This document shows, piece by piece, positions 18,201 to 26,575 of a stretch of 37,523 bases of DNA. How positions within the stretch are numbered: the stretch's first letter is position 1; each line of letters begins with the position of its first letter. The stretch is from contig NZ_BCTO01000083.1 in assembly GCF_001571325.1 (NCBI RefSeq), forward strand, positions 1 to 37,523. Reading direction: 5' to 3'. The stretch is from Delftia tsuruhatensis NBRC 16741 (GTDB lineage: Bacteria > Pseudomonadota > Gammaproteobacteria > Burkholderiales > Burkholderiaceae_C). The notes beneath the pieces are model-generated. The model was given only the letters and a program-made list of their open reading frames with translations. It was not told the DNA's origin and did not search any database. The position numbers and the translations under genes are program-made.

Positions 18201-21200
18201 GAGATGCCCTGCGCACCGATCTGGCCGCTGTTGTCCAAGGCGGCCATGGTGATGGTGCTGGCGGCAATGTTGCCGCTGTTGCTGGTGCCGCCCGAGACGC
18301 CCAGGCTGCCCTGGGCATAGACGCTGCCGCCCTGGTTGCCCAGCGCGCCGTCGATGGTGATGTCGTCGGCCACGACGCTGCCGCTGCTCGACAGAGTGCC
18401 GCCGTGCGTGAGGTTGCCGCCCGCCTGGATGGTGCCCTGGCTGCTGGTGCCGCCTGCCGCCTGCAGCGCCATGTCCTGCCCGGCGCTGAATTTGCCCTGG
18501 CTGCCCAGGCGCGTGGCGCCCCCGGCCTGGACGGTGAGCTTGCCCGGTGTGACGATGCCGCCGGCCCTGGCCAGGTTGCTGTCGATGTTGCGCGCACGGA
18601 TGGAGATGTCCTGCTGCGACTGGATCAGGCCTTCGTTGGAGAGATCGCCGCCGGTGTCGATGTCCACCGCCTTGGCGAAGGTCATGTCGCCCCGGTTGCG
18701 GATGGCACCGTTGTCCGCCTTGAGCCGGGCCTCGCCCAGGAAGAGGCTGTTGCCTTCAAAGCCCAGGTTCTGCGCCGCATGGGCGTCGAAGTCGCCGGCC
18801 ACGTCGAGGTTGCCGCCAAAGCTGATGCTGCCAGCCTCGCTGCGGGCGGTGAGCCGGCCTTGCGCGACGGTGGCACCGCCAATGGCAATGTCACCCCGGG
18901 ACTTCAGTCCCAGGTCCTGTTCGGCAGAGACCTTGCCTGCGATGGCAATGGCGCCGCCGGAGCTGGCAAGCTCACCCTTGCGCAGTTGCAGGTCGCCGCC
19001 CACGCGCACGCCGTCCGAGCCCTGCAGGCGCGCATCGCCCAGCGTGGCGAGGCCGCCGCCCACGTCGATGGCACCGGCCTTGGCCTCGATGTCCATGCCG
19101 TCGTTGACGCGCAGCTCCTTGCCCACGGCGAAGCCCTGGCCGGCGCTGGCATCCAGCCTGCCGGTGACGCGCATCTGCCCGCCCGCCTTGCCGCCCGAAG
19201 TCTCGCCGTAGCTTTGGCCCGCACCGCTTTGCAGGCGTGCATCGCCCAGCACCAGCGTGTCGCCGGCCACGGCAATGCGTCCGCCGGCATTCGCGGCCAA
19301 GCCCGGGCCGAAGGCTGCATCTGCACCCACGGTGATGTCCGCGCCAGCGGCGATGTCGGCCGGTCCCTGGACGGTGGCCGCGCCTGCCACCTCGTGGCTG
19401 CCTCCCGCGCGGGCCTGGTAGGCGCCGCCGGTCTCCAGGCTTTGCAGGCGGATGTTGCCGCCCGCGTCGATCACGGCAGCCTGGCCGTCGGCCGTGCCGG
19501 CCACCACCTTGCCGGCCTCGGCATCGGTGCCGGCCTTGAGGCTCAGCGCCCCCGGCGTGGCCACCGTGCCGGTGACCGAGATGGCGCCCGTGCGCGCCGT
19601 GGCGTCGATGCCGGCGCCCATCAAGTCGCCCTGGATGCGCAAGGCATCGTCGGCGCGCAGCGTGGCCTGGCCCTGCGCCAGCACGCTGCGGGTGTGGACG
19701 GATGCGGCCGCAACGTCAAGATCGGCGCCGGCCTGCAGGCGTTCGGCCTTGAGGGCCTGTGCCGACCGGATGTCCATGGTACCCATGGCCGCGATGTCGC
19801 CCGCCACCGTGATGTCACGGCCTGCGCGCAGTTGCAGGTTCTCGCCGGAAAGCACGGGCCCCTGGACGTCGATCTGGCCTGCGGACAGGGCGGTGATGCC
19901 CCGGTTGGCGACCAGTTGGCCCCGGCTGGCGATGCCGCCGTCACCCGCTTCCAAGCGCAGATCGCCGCCGGCCTGCAGGCCCTTGTCCAGGCTGATGGAG
20001 CTGCCTGACAGCGCCACGTCGCGCCCGGCATAGGCATCGCCGCGCACGGCGGTATCACCCTTGGCGGCAATGCGCGCATCGCGCCCGGCATGCAGTGTTC
20101 CATCGACGAGCACATTGCCCGCCGCAGTCACGCCGGCATCGCGCCCGGCCAGCAGGTTGCCCGTTGCAATGCTGCCCGTCGAGGATTCCAAGCGCACGTC
20201 GCGCGCGGCCTGCGCCTGCTCCAGGGCGATGTTGCCCTGGCTGCGGATGTCGAGGTCTTCGTTGGTGAGGATGGACTTGGCGGTGATGCCTTCGGCGCCG
20301 GCGCTCAGGGTGGTGCTGCCTGCCGAGCGCAAGTCGCCTCCCAGCTGGAGCTTCTGGCCTGCCTTCATGTTGACGGCGCCCTGGGACAGCACATCGCCGG
20401 CGATGCGGATGTTGCGGCCCTCGACGGACAGGCCCGCAGCCTCCATGCCCTTGTCGGCGGAGAAGTCGCCGCCCGCACTCCATTGCTGGGAACCGGCCGA
20501 GCCCACCTGCCCGCCCAGGCGGATGTCCCCGCCCGCCTTGCCCGTGATGCCGCCGCCCGCAAGGATGTCGCCGTGCGCCGTGAGATTGCCTGCGGCATTG
20601 AAGCTGGCCTTGCCGCCCGATGTGACCGGGCCGGCCATGGTCAGGTCGCCACCTGCGCTCAGGCCCAGGTCGCGCCCGGCAGTGATGGCGCCGTCGAACC
20701 GGGCGTCGCCCCCGCTGGAAAGATTCGCGCTGCCCGTGACACTGACATCGCCACGCGCATGCAGGGAGTCGCCGACGCGCAGGTTCAGGTCGCCGCCGAT
20801 GGACAGGCCTTTTTCCGCGCTGCCGAGATCGACCCTGCTGGCGTCCACATTGGTCTCGCCGGCCGAGATGTCACCGTTGATGCCCACGGTGCCCGCCTTC
20901 ATGCTCAGCGACTGGCCCACGTGGGCGCTGCCTATGAGGTCAACCGACCGAACACCGTCGAGCTGGAAGTTCTCGCCCACCACGCTGCGCCCCGTGACGT
21001 CGATGGTATCGGCCGAAACCTTGGCGCTGCGGTTGACCTGCAACTGCCCCGACAGCAACGCACCTTGGCCGGCCCGCATGTCCAGGCTGCCCGCGACTGC
21101 GGTGACGCCGCCCAGCGACGCACCTTCGCCCGCGTCGATGGCCAGGTCGCCACCCACCAGCAGCTTGCCGGTCTGGTGGACGTTTTTGCCACCCAGTGTG

Positions 21201-22561
21201 GTGGCGCCCGCAACCTGCACGGTGCTTGCGCCAGAACCCATCTGCAGGTCGCCACCCGCACGCGCCTGCAGGCTGCCGGCGGTCACGAGATCGCCGCTCA
21301 CGGCGATGCCGCCCTGCGCGCTTTGCAGCCGGATGTCGCCCTGCGCCTGAACGGGTCCGTTGAACTGCATGCCATCGCGGCCGCTGACCTGCAGTTGCTT
21401 GCCCGCAGAGACTTCTCCAGCAACGCTGACATAGCCATCGCTGTCGATGCGGATGTCCCGTGCCGATGCCAGGGAACCCGTGCTGACGCGGCCGGCGCTC
21501 TGGATCTCCACGTCGCGCTGGTAGGCCAGAAGCGGGCCCTGCAGGTTGACGCCCATGCCGGCATCGGTGGAGATGACACGGATCTGGCCTGCGGTCATGG
21601 CACCGAGGGCCGTGGCATCGATGGCCAGAGCCCGGCCCGACTGCGCTGGAGCCGGGGTCTGCGGGGACTGCGGGGACTGCGGGGATTCGGAGGCGGCACG
21701 CGCGGAGCCCGGCATGGCGGGCGTCTTGCCTGCCGTCAGGTTGATGCTGGAGATGTCCTGGTTCAGGTAGTGGGCGCGCAGGGGAGCGTCGATGCTCAGC
21801 GTCTCGCCGATCAGGTCCAGCTGTCCCACCGTGCCTTCGATGCCCGAGCCGCGCACTTCGATGCGGCCACCGGTGACGTCGAAGCCCTGTTTCCTGGCAT
21901 CCTGGAACGTGCTGCCCTGGCCGCTGGCATCCAGCCAGGTGGGCCGGCCCGTGCTCAGGGTAAGCCTGGGCGTATTGACCACGCCACAACCATCGCAGGT
22001 AATGCCGTTGGGGTTGGCGATGATGACGGTGGCGGGCGTGCCGAAGACCTCCACCGTGCCCCGCATCTGGCTGGGTGTTCCGGTGACGGTGACCTCGTTG
22101 ACGATGGTGTTGGCCGCGCGCCCGCCAGCCAGGTTGGGATTGGCAGCCGCCGTGCCGCCCAGCAACGGCGTGCCACCGATGAGGCTGTTGTTGAGAACGA
22201 CACCGGACGTTGGCACATCGAAGCGCTCGTACTGGTTGAGCGAGGTTCCGGCCGCATTGGGCGCCGTGATGTTGACCAGGGCACCGCCACCCGGCAACGA
22301 CTGGATGCCCGGCTGGAAGGCCATAGGCGCGCGCGGGTCGGCAATGGGCCCGCCGAATGGGCCTGCGATGGCCCCGGCCGGCGGCTGCGGCTGGGCCTGC
22401 GCGGTGCCAACCATGACCAGTTGCAGTTGAGTCAGCCAGAAAACAGCGGCCATGAACGCCGCTGTGCGCCGGGCCCACCGAGGGGCGCGGTGCGCGGTTC
22501 TCGGTTCCTCGGGCACAGAGGAGGACTGTTGGTTGTGCTGGCTCATGGTCGGTGCATGCAT
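12236..22561 (-). CDS. cdiA: CdiA contact-dependent inhibition exoprotein
   Basis: A two-partner-secretion exoprotein of about 3,441 residues that carries a toxin to touching cells. The ATG at 22561 is preferred over 22579 because AGGGAG lies 6 bases upstream. An extended signal peptide ends near AQA (54-56). The TPS secretion domain follows, with NPNG at 183-186 and a CDGC pair at 189-192. FHA-type repeats fill about 330-1850. A non-repeat, Pro- and charge-rich block at about 1880-2130 may bind the receptor. A second FHA-like repeat region runs to about 2950. The pretoxin region has LKPIFDKDKV near 3037, Gly-zipper segments and a VENN-like VNETANN at 3167-3173. A Pro/Gly linker (PGPNHTGGDQT) precedes the toxin in the last 105 residues, which has a LPDGTKIISRPGS to VVKIRYPEK pattern but no family I can name. 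GC falls sharply at about 12,720, inside the linker. Confidence 0.93.
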   Translation of the reverse strand: MHAPTMSQHNQQSSSVPEEPRTAHRAPRWARRTAAFMAAVFWLTQLQLVMVGTAQAQPQPPAGAIAGPFGGPIADPRAPMAFQPGIQSLPGGGALVNITAPNAAGTSLNQYERFDVPTSGVVLNNSLIGGTPLLGGTAAANPNLAGGRAANTIVNEVTVTGTPSQMRGTVEVFGTPATVIIANPNGITCDGCGVVNTPRLTLSTGRPTWLDASGQGSTFQDARKQGFDVTGGRIEVRGSGIEGTVGQLDLIGETLSIDAPLRAHYLNQDISSINLTAGKTPAMPGSARAASESPQSPQSPQTPAPAQSGRALAIDATALGAMTAGQIRVISTDAGMGVNLQGPLLAYQRDVEIQSAGRVSTGSLASARDIRIDSDGYVSVAGEVSAGKQLQVSGRDGMQFNGPVQAQGDIRLQSAQGGIAVSGDLVTAGSLQARAGGDLQMGSGASTVQVAGATTLGGKNVHQTGKLLVGGDLAIDAGEGASLGGVTAVAGSLDMRAGQGALLSGQLQVNRSAKVSADTIDVTGRSVVGENFQLDGVRSVDLIGSAHVGQSLSMKAGTVGINGDISAGETNVDASRVDLGSAEKGLSIGGDLNLRVGDSLHARGDVSVTGSANLSSGGDARFDGAITAGRDLGLSAGGDLTMAGPVTSGGKASFNAAGNLTAHGDILAGGGITGKAGGDIRLGGQVGSAGSQQWSAGGDFSADKGMEAAGLSVEGRNIRIAGDVLSQGAVNMKAGQKLQLGGDLRSAGSTTLSAGAEGITAKSILTNEDLDIRSQGNIALEQAQAARDVRLESSTGSIATGNLLAGRDAGVTAAGNVLVDGTLHAGRDARIAAKGDTAVRGDAYAGRDVALSGSSISLDKGLQAGGDLRLEAGDGGIASRGQLVANRGITALSAGQIDVQGPVLSGENLQLRAGRDITVAGDIAAMGTMDIRSAQALKAERLQAGADLDVAAASVHTRSVLAQGQATLRADDALRIQGDLMGAGIDATARTGAISVTGTVATPGALSLKAGTDAEAGKVVAGTADGQAAVIDAGGNIRLQSLETGGAYQARAGGSHEVAGAATVQGPADIAAGADITVGADAAFGPGLAANAGGRIAVAGDTLVLGDARLQSGAGQSYGETSGGKAGGQMRVTGRLDASAGQGFAVGKELRVNDGMDIEAKAGAIDVGGGLATLGDARLQGSDGVRVGGDLQLRKGELASSGGAIAIAGKVSAEQDLGLKSRGDIAIGGATVAQGRLTARSEAGSISFGGNLDVAGDFDAHAAQNLGFEGNSLFLGEARLKADNGAIRNRGDMTFAKAVDIDTGGDLSNEGLIQSQQDISIRARNIDSNLARAGGIVTPGKLTVQAGGATRLGSQGKFSAGQDMALQAAGGTSSQGTIQAGGNLTHGGTLSSSGSVVADDITIDGALGNQGGSVYAQGSLGVSGGTSNSGNIAASTITMAALDNSGQIGAQGISLGATGNSGSISGSSVGIDGSLSNSGSIGASGSLGVYGGSISNSGSLAGGDVTLSGSSIGNDGQIQSSGSLSISGGSFDNGLTESRSCVSASGCGAGSAPEDWRYSQDPGTVHAGGALTVNVGSMTNKGVVSAGSSVNIQGSLNNTRSVNDPYTSAGASGGASTGIISAGGDLTISGPSVQNAGGQMQAGGAVNITSTGAFSNGAPAEGVTGQIQGSSVTINAASIDNQGTLLAKSGDAKLTASSGGIANTGTVAASGGLQLQASGAVNNGDGANLLGQDIRIKGSGFSNQGTVYGQGGAPGEIDINTTGGFRNSGGTLVAGGKLNIQSGGYSNSGGTVGSLGDATLTMAGAYGATGNELLALGHLQLNVGGINVGASESWSYGGNSVAWTGTLRNQGSVAIAGSAKGSIHNEATGTRSGSGEPDVRDGTYEVPEYPAALAELKEVRVVGYTDVAQRAQLYIGGGFDGSLVNEASDASVGGGSIEQRKKNQTITWEGKNADGDIVTVEGLARSVPRLNTGSGSSTITLVGPDTGTIVGDAITINGGTITVRPGIDPATGLPLVVEARNREVKPGDVAKGPDGQAVKGDVKTGDADKADAPREFKVLGGDPGTIGAGDTKGQGSDIKGPGDEGLPPRTSRPLDLSRPELATPEGGVAALLGGGKSVAWPDWKQMQIVPGGISANDLELNLNGQFINRGQLEVTNNLAIRAAEGIDNFGASIRAGGYTSLSGGGLDNRDGRIETGTLLTSLKGDIDNSRGSIVAHDGGYLQASGNIAATDGRFVSDAGKIVLDAGGNIDLVASKVEGKKGAGLYADGDIRLGATAKAESTHKKEDQILVTQHYDADNNLTNPEIRIKIGETQRRTDTLTHTGTTIDGGEGGVTLRAKGDVVALGSHIKAGEDVLVQGASVRVEALMDKSSSLEEEHRKNYDHALFQRSESLSGGEIEAGRNLSIVANGKADAGKGDITLKGATVTAKGDASLIASRDVNLQDKQTEHGRFEETYSKKSGFLSKKSTHTVEEGASSLSEGSVLSANNIYLQAGRDISVTGSHVVGQGDVGLVAGRDVQLLAGQDSAAATSHSQTKKSGLFSGGGFGITLGSKSVTIDRSNESVRAAGSSVQAQGGNASIVAGNQYRQTGSAVLAQGDVNIVGKSVEINEARELERDKFEIRAKQSGLSVSISNPVVNVVQGGETVARIAGATGKTSDARMQALGAAAAGMAAYETYGKASQLIADPSSATSVGISLSLGKSSSRSTSEYQVNSAVGSLVKADGNVSITATQGDVHVRGSSVEAGKDVRLAADKGNIVLEAAENRFAEQNSQSSSSASVGVAFTLGSKNGFSVNVGLSQGKGSGSGESLSHTNTHIKAGGTASVQSGGDTTLKGATIVADTVKADIGGNLAIESLQDKSTYNEKSSSAGLNVSLCVPPLCYGASSVGGSAGRTRIDSDYQSVVEQSGIRAGDGGFDVKVKGDTTLKGGAITSTQVAMDDGKNRFETGGKLTTSDIENHAAYDASGWSAGGSVGFQAGDQSTAKTEEQKKAALDTGKGLTGGSAGVGSDSGNASSTTKAGISGVAGDSGARTGDKETGLKPIFDKDKVRENVNAQIEITREFGKQGSAAWGNYATRQYAEALKNQDAEAAECWGPSGACRAVGHALIGGATGGVGGAAAGGFTSLTAPQAQALLRGAGLPEPVVDALVQGYGAGVGAVTGGSAGAAVGVNETANNTLLFRQYVLQKEGPLVLAGCFAMETCARNVGPSLLEMIGDRVDLINACKMTPACWAAASLMGIEGFVPVVPGKPVTPPPGPNHTGGDQTRNPNPDGSTTNTPDDGGKVEKGIGGKPVGQNPPLGGSPGSLIPENQGNPLVFNAPGHPVKNPAEDPTVGSSKGVDQKNIEKINDVLAGGVDVSIPGRGTSGTRNVVSYPGSSLESDFDYLSHGGEIKDMGTKYGNGKIAILPDGTKIISRPGSRSMEGSTIEIQRPDGKSVVKIRYPEK
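12690..12815 (-). other. Toxin-swap linker in cdiA shared with the orphan CdiA fragment
   Basis: This part of cdiA encodes PGPNHTGGDQTRNPNPDGS and what follows. The same peptide, with few changes, is encoded at about 11040-11135 in the decayed fragment, and the DNA is also closely similar. Downstream of it the two toxins diverge completely. Such a conserved linker directly before variable toxin sequence is where homologous recombination would exchange one toxin tip for another. Confidence 0.6.
21661..21687. repeat. Three tandem 9-bp units in cdiA
   Basis: Units of gcggggact occur three times (the last ends in att). They encode a Ser-Pro-Gln repeat in CdiA, between the secretion domain and the first FHA repeats, a probable flexible spacer whose length could vary by slippage without loss of frame. 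Confidence 0.8.
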
Positions 22562-22648
22562 GCTGGGCTCCCTCTTCATTTCTCTGTCTTGTCTGTCTCT
22601 GTGTTGCTGCTGTCTTGCTGCCGGTGCGCCTGTGCGGGCGGTACAGCG

Positions 22649-24346
22649 CTAGAACTGGTAGGCCAGGCTGGCATTGACACGCCAGCCGGGCTTGGGCATT
22701 TCACTGGGTGTGCGCAATGGCTTGCCCGCGATCAGCTCGGCGAAGCCGCCCGCGAAGGCGATGCGCAGCCCGCCTCCCGCGCTGGCCAGGGCATGTGAGC
22801 GGCTGTCTGCAACGGTGGACAGCCGCGCCGCATCCACAAACAGGTAAGGCTCGTAGCGGATCTGCCCGCCCAGGATCTGGGGCGGCCGCTGCAACGCCCA
22901 TTCATTGCGCCAGACCATGCCCTTGTCGCCGCCAACGGCCGATTCGGGAAATCCGCGCACGCTGCCCACGCCTCCGGCGAAGATCTGCTCGGACGAGTAC
23001 AACGGATGCCGGCTCCATTGGCCCAACGCACGCGAGCGCCAGGTCAGGAGGCTGCCCAACGGCCGCTCCACCGATGCCGACAGCTCCAGCTTGGTGAACC
23101 GGTAGCGGGCGGCCTCCCGGGGCAGGTCGGCCGGGTCGCGGTTGGTGTCCAGCCAGGGCATGCCGCGCGAGATGCCCGCATCGACCGTCCACTGGCCCAG
23201 CCCCTCGCCGGCTTGAAAGCGCGTGAGGCGGTTGATGCCCAGGCGCAGCACGGCCTGGGTCTGCGGGCTGAGCGAGATGTTGTTGACGGAACGCTCGGAC
23301 TTGCGGTGCGAGAAGCTCAGGTCCATGGCCGTCTTGCTGTTCTGGTCGCGCTGCAGCAGGCGGCTCAGCGACAGCGTGTAGGTCTTCGATGTGCCGTGGA
23401 CCAGGGCGGTGTCGCCGATGAGGTTCTGGTACTCCGAGACGGAAGCCATTGCCGACAGCGTGGCATAGCCCAGGGGCATGGAGAAGGTGCCATACAGGGC
23501 GTTGGTTTCCGTGCTGGTGGTCAGGCCGGCGCCCAGCGACTCCATCAGGCCCAGCACATTGCCGGCGTCCAGGCCCAGCTGCACGCGAAGGCGGCCGGTG
23601 GCGGCCGCGCCCTGGTTGTCCAGCGAGACGTTGTAGCGCGCGGCCTGGCCCGCCTGATTGACGAACTCGACGATGGAGCCGCCCGGCTGCGTGCCCGGGC
23701 GGATCTGCACCTGCACGTTGTTGCGCCTGAGGCGGTTGAACTGGTCCACCGACTGCTCGATGTCGCGCAGGCGCAGCACGTCGCCCTGCTTCATGGCAAG
23801 GGCCAGATGCACGCCCGGAGCCTGATCGTCGCCAGGACCGACGGGGGTGCCGTTGAACAGCAATTGCTCGATGCGACCCGGCACGATGGTGAGGGACAGC
23901 ACGCCCTCCTGCAGGCTCTGGTTGCCCACGTAGGCACGCGAGGTGGTGTAGCCCGCAGCGATCAGGGCCCGGTTGACCCGCTCCAGCAGCACGTTGATGT
24001 GTTCGACCCCGATCGAGCGGCCGACAAAGGGCGCGGTGACCCTGGCAAAGACAGCCTCCGGCAGCAACGCCATGCCGTCTTGCCTGATGGTATGAATGGG
24101 AAAGGCCGGTCCCTGGGGCTGCAGGCCTTCGGGGAATCGGTCGTCCATGCCTGCGGCTGCGGCAGCGGGTTGCTCGAATTCAATGCTGGCGGGTGCGGAG
24201 CGGCGCAGCATTTCCTCGCGCAGTTTTTCCTGCTGCTCGCGGATGATCTGGTCGTTGGGGTCGCGCGCAGACACAGGCTGTGCATGGACGAGCATCGGGC
24301 TGAGGGCCAGCGCGCAGATGCCCGCGGCGGAGATCCAGTGGCTCAT
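22649..24346 (-). CDS. cdiB: CdiB / TpsB outer-membrane transporter
   Basis: The outer-membrane pore that exports the TpsA/CdiA exoproteins, an Omp85-superfamily protein of 565 residues, a normal length. A Sec signal ends near VHA/QP. A basic/acidic helix with a Gln/Glu-rich stretch and a Pro linker, two POTRA domains (about 85-240, with VFARVTAPFVGRSIG and the VNRALIAAGYTTSRAYV block) and a 16-stranded barrel follow. The VRGF motif at the tip of the L6 loop is at 463-466, and the protein ends in Phe as barrel proteins do. The ATG at 24346 is 5 bases after the stop of the upstream exoprotein gene. A GTG four codons upstream is possible. The gene ends 87 bases before the cdiA start, so the three genes form one operon. 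Confidence 0.93.
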   Translation of the reverse strand: MSHWISAAGICALALSPMLVHAQPVSARDPNDQIIREQQEKLREEMLRRSAPASIEFEQPAAAAAGMDDRFPEGLQPQGPAFPIHTIRQDGMALLPEAVFARVTAPFVGRSIGVEHINVLLERVNRALIAAGYTTSRAYVGNQSLQEGVLSLTIVPGRIEQLLFNGTPVGPGDDQAPGVHLALAMKQGDVLRLRDIEQSVDQFNRLRRNNVQVQIRPGTQPGGSIVEFVNQAGQAARYNVSLDNQGAAATGRLRVQLGLDAGNVLGLMESLGAGLTTSTETNALYGTFSMPLGYATLSAMASVSEYQNLIGDTALVHGTSKTYTLSLSRLLQRDQNSKTAMDLSFSHRKSERSVNNISLSPQTQAVLRLGINRLTRFQAGEGLGQWTVDAGISRGMPWLDTNRDPADLPREAARYRFTKLELSASVERPLGSLLTWRSRALGQWSRHPLYSSEQIFAGGVGSVRGFPESAVGGDKGMVWRNEWALQRPPQILGGQIRYEPYLFVDAARLSTVADSRSHALASAGGGLRIAFAGGFAELIAGKPLRTPSEMPKPGWRVNASLAYQF

Positions 24347-24351
24347 GCGGT

Positions 24352-26316
24352 TCACCACCAGAAGATGCCGAGGTGGTCCTCGATGCGCACCGCATCGCGG
24401 GAAGGCTTGCGAATCACCTCGATGGCGCCGTCCACGCCTTCGGAGGCTTGCAACACCCCGCCGTCCTGGTATGCCAGCCCCTTGAGAACCAGCCGTCCTT
24501 GCTGGACGGTGTAGCTGCCGCCCTGGTCGGTGGCATAGATCCTGGCCCAGGTGTCGCCGAACAGGGCCTTGAGGCCCTTGTCACGCAGGATGACGGTATG
24601 CACGGGGCGCCCTCGCGCGATGATCTCGGGAGCCTCCAGGGTCATGCCCTTGCCTGCGTAGACCTGGCCGGCATCGTTGAGGATCTGCCCGCCAGCACGT
24701 ATATCGACCGATTCGGCGCCCATGATCTGCCCGCCCACCAGCGCCTCGTTGGAGGAGGCTGTGCGCCTGCAGACGAACAGGAAGCAGCTTTGCCGGTATT
24801 CGAATCCGCCAATGCTGTGCGCCTTGGTCACGACGCTTTCTTGCGCCTCTATCTTGATGCCGCCCTGGTTGGAGAACACATGGCCGCCCAGGTTGGAGAA
24901 GTTGCGCGCCTTGACCTGCACATTGCCTTGCGCCACCCAGTAGGCCTGGTTGGCAGGATCGGCCAGCTCGCCCATGTCCACGCTGTAGCCTTTCCTGCGC
25001 TTGAAGACGCTGTGCGATGCCCAATCTTCCAGGCCGGCACCGGCGATGTGCACGCTTTCGTTGCGCACATCCGCAGCTCCCCGAATGACCAGATCGCTGT
25101 TGGATACGATGCGTGCGTTGATGGAATCCACGCCCTGCCCGCTGTCCAGCAGCACGGAGCCTTCCTTGCCGAAGATCAGCGCGGTTTTCGCGGCCCCCAC
25201 GGGCGTCCTGTGCTCTATGCCGCCACCGGCCTTGAGCACGACGGCATGGGCATCCTCTGCCTCGCCCACGCCTTGCTGGCCGGATATCTCGCCGCCCAGG
25301 TTGCGGATGACCCCTTCGGCCTGGAGGCGAACACGGCTGCCGGCCGCCAGCAAGCTGGTCTCGTCGCCGCGCGAAACGAGCGCGATATCCCGGGAGCGTA
25401 TGTCCACCTGCCCCTGGGCCTGCACCTTGCCGCCGATCTGCTCCAGCTGTCCCGTGCTGGTCAGCCGGAAATCCCCGGCCGAGGCCACCATCTGCCCCTG
25501 GTTGCGCACACCGGCGCCCTGGTCGGTCACCAGAATCTCGATACGCCCGGAGGTGACCTTGGAATCCGCATTCAGGTCCACAGCCAATGCGGTGCTGCGC
25601 GCCTTCCCGCCCTCGTAGTAGACCCATGGCGTCAAGTTGTCCGTTGGCGACGCCGCCGTATCGAACTGGGCCGTGGATTCCCCGGCCACCATGCGGACCA
25701 GGGCGCTTGACGATGAGAACTCGTTGGTGACGGCACCCTGCAGGGCAATGCTCTTGGCAATCATCTCCAGACGGATCAGATTGCCGGTGACCCCCTGCTC
25801 GCCAATCACGATCTCGCCTTGCTTCGTATGGACATCCACCAGCCGCTGGACATAGCCCGAAGGCTGCAATTGATCGCGCAGTGTCACGGCGCCCGTGGTC
25901 AGGGCAACGCTGCCGAAATTGACGAAGCTGCCTCCATTGACGCGTATGCCGTTCTGATTCGCAAAAATCAGATTGGCGCGGGGGCCATTGACATCGATGG
26001 TTCCTGTGATATGCGAGGGCGCAGCGGAGAACACCTCGGCCACGATGGTTCGCGCCTTGACGCCCTCATTCAGGAACGTGAGCCCAGCCTTGCCCACATC
26101 GAACTGGCTGAAGCCGTTGTATGAAACACCGTCCGTGACCTGGGCCGGCGTGACCTGCACGCGGCCACCATCACCCATGTTCACCCGCGTGGCGGAATCT
26201 GGCAGGGCCGTGACCCTGGAAACTACCTCCGACCGGACTTCCCCCACTGTCCCCCAACCGCAGGCAATGACGCCCAGCGCACCGCAAAGCGCGGCGCCTC
26301 TCATTGATTTCTTCAT
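24352..26316 (-). CDS. Second, short TpsA-like exoprotein
   Basis: A 654-residue two-partner-secretion protein encoded before cdiB. A signal-like N-terminus (MKKSMRGAALCGALGVIACG) precedes a haemagglutination-activity/TPS domain. The hallmark appears as NQNGI at 120-124 instead of NPNG. Beta-helix repeats of FHA type follow (GGEISGQQGVG, LGGHVFSNQGGIKIEAQ). It has a CFLFVC pair in the C-terminal third and ends in GIFWW with no toxin-like tip. ATG 26316 was chosen as the first Met before the signal; its ribosome site is weak. It probably uses the same CdiB. It may be an adhesin, a CDI helper or the decayed front of a former cdiA; the intact frame of over 600 codons argues that it is functional. 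Confidence 0.85.
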   Translation of the reverse strand: MKKSMRGAALCGALGVIACGWGTVGEVRSEVVSRVTALPDSATRVNMGDGGRVQVTPAQVTDGVSYNGFSQFDVGKAGLTFLNEGVKARTIVAEVFSAAPSHITGTIDVNGPRANLIFANQNGIRVNGGSFVNFGSVALTTGAVTLRDQLQPSGYVQRLVDVHTKQGEIVIGEQGVTGNLIRLEMIAKSIALQGAVTNEFSSSSALVRMVAGESTAQFDTAASPTDNLTPWVYYEGGKARSTALAVDLNADSKVTSGRIEILVTDQGAGVRNQGQMVASAGDFRLTSTGQLEQIGGKVQAQGQVDIRSRDIALVSRGDETSLLAAGSRVRLQAEGVIRNLGGEISGQQGVGEAEDAHAVVLKAGGGIEHRTPVGAAKTALIFGKEGSVLLDSGQGVDSINARIVSNSDLVIRGAADVRNESVHIAGAGLEDWASHSVFKRRKGYSVDMGELADPANQAYWVAQGNVQVKARNFSNLGGHVFSNQGGIKIEAQESVVTKAHSIGGFEYRQSCFLFVCRRTASSNEALVGGQIMGAESVDIRAGGQILNDAGQVYAGKGMTLEAPEIIARGRPVHTVILRDKGLKALFGDTWARIYATDQGGSYTVQQGRLVLKGLAYQDGGVLQASEGVDGAIEVIRKPSRDAVRIEDHLGIFWW

Positions 26317-26441
26317 ATTGCATAGCCAGCCGCGCCCAGGCACCGGGTACTGTAGCCAGCCTGTCCATCTGGTTGAACTCCATTGCCGGCACATGGCATC
26401 CTTTGCCGGCAACCCTCTCTTTCAAAATCTCCACTGCCAAT

Positions 26442-26457
26442 GGCTATGCCCATAGCC
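26442..26457. promoter_or_regulatory. Inverted repeat GGCTATG-CC-CATAGCC
   Basis: Perfect 7-bp arms separated by 2 bases, 126 bases before the start of the short TpsA gene. Candidate binding site for a dimeric regulator of the CDI operon or a leader hairpin. No regulator is encoded next to it. Confidence 0.35.
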
Positions 26458-26575
26458 CACTGACAGCGGGAGCAGATGATCAGCGAAATCACCGCTATCG
26501 CCAATACACTTTTTTTGACAATGGGATTTTCATCCTAGGAAATATCTAATTTTTCTGGAAAAAATCAGACCACTC

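Noticed and set aside
13256..20008. A 2,250-codon open frame on the strand opposite cdiA
   Set aside because: Its composition is the mirror of the Gly/Ser/Asp-rich, GC-biased cdiA repeats; long antisense frames are expected there. No ribosome site, signal or domain is visible, while cdiA has all its hallmarks.
16000..21500. Repeated short motifs suggesting a CRISPR-like or satellite array
   Set aside because: The repeats are degenerate, in frame, and encode the beta-helix units of CdiA; spacing is irregular and there are no conserved repeats with unique spacers.
20090..22798. A 902-codon plus-strand frame over the cdiA 5' end
   Set aside because: Antisense shadow of the secretion domain and repeats, crossing the cdiA-cdiB junction; it has no recognisable protein features.
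26515..26550. A sigma-70 promoter starting at TTGACA on the plus strand
   Set aside because: No acceptable -10 hexamer lies 16-18 bases downstream, so it is not listed as a promoter.
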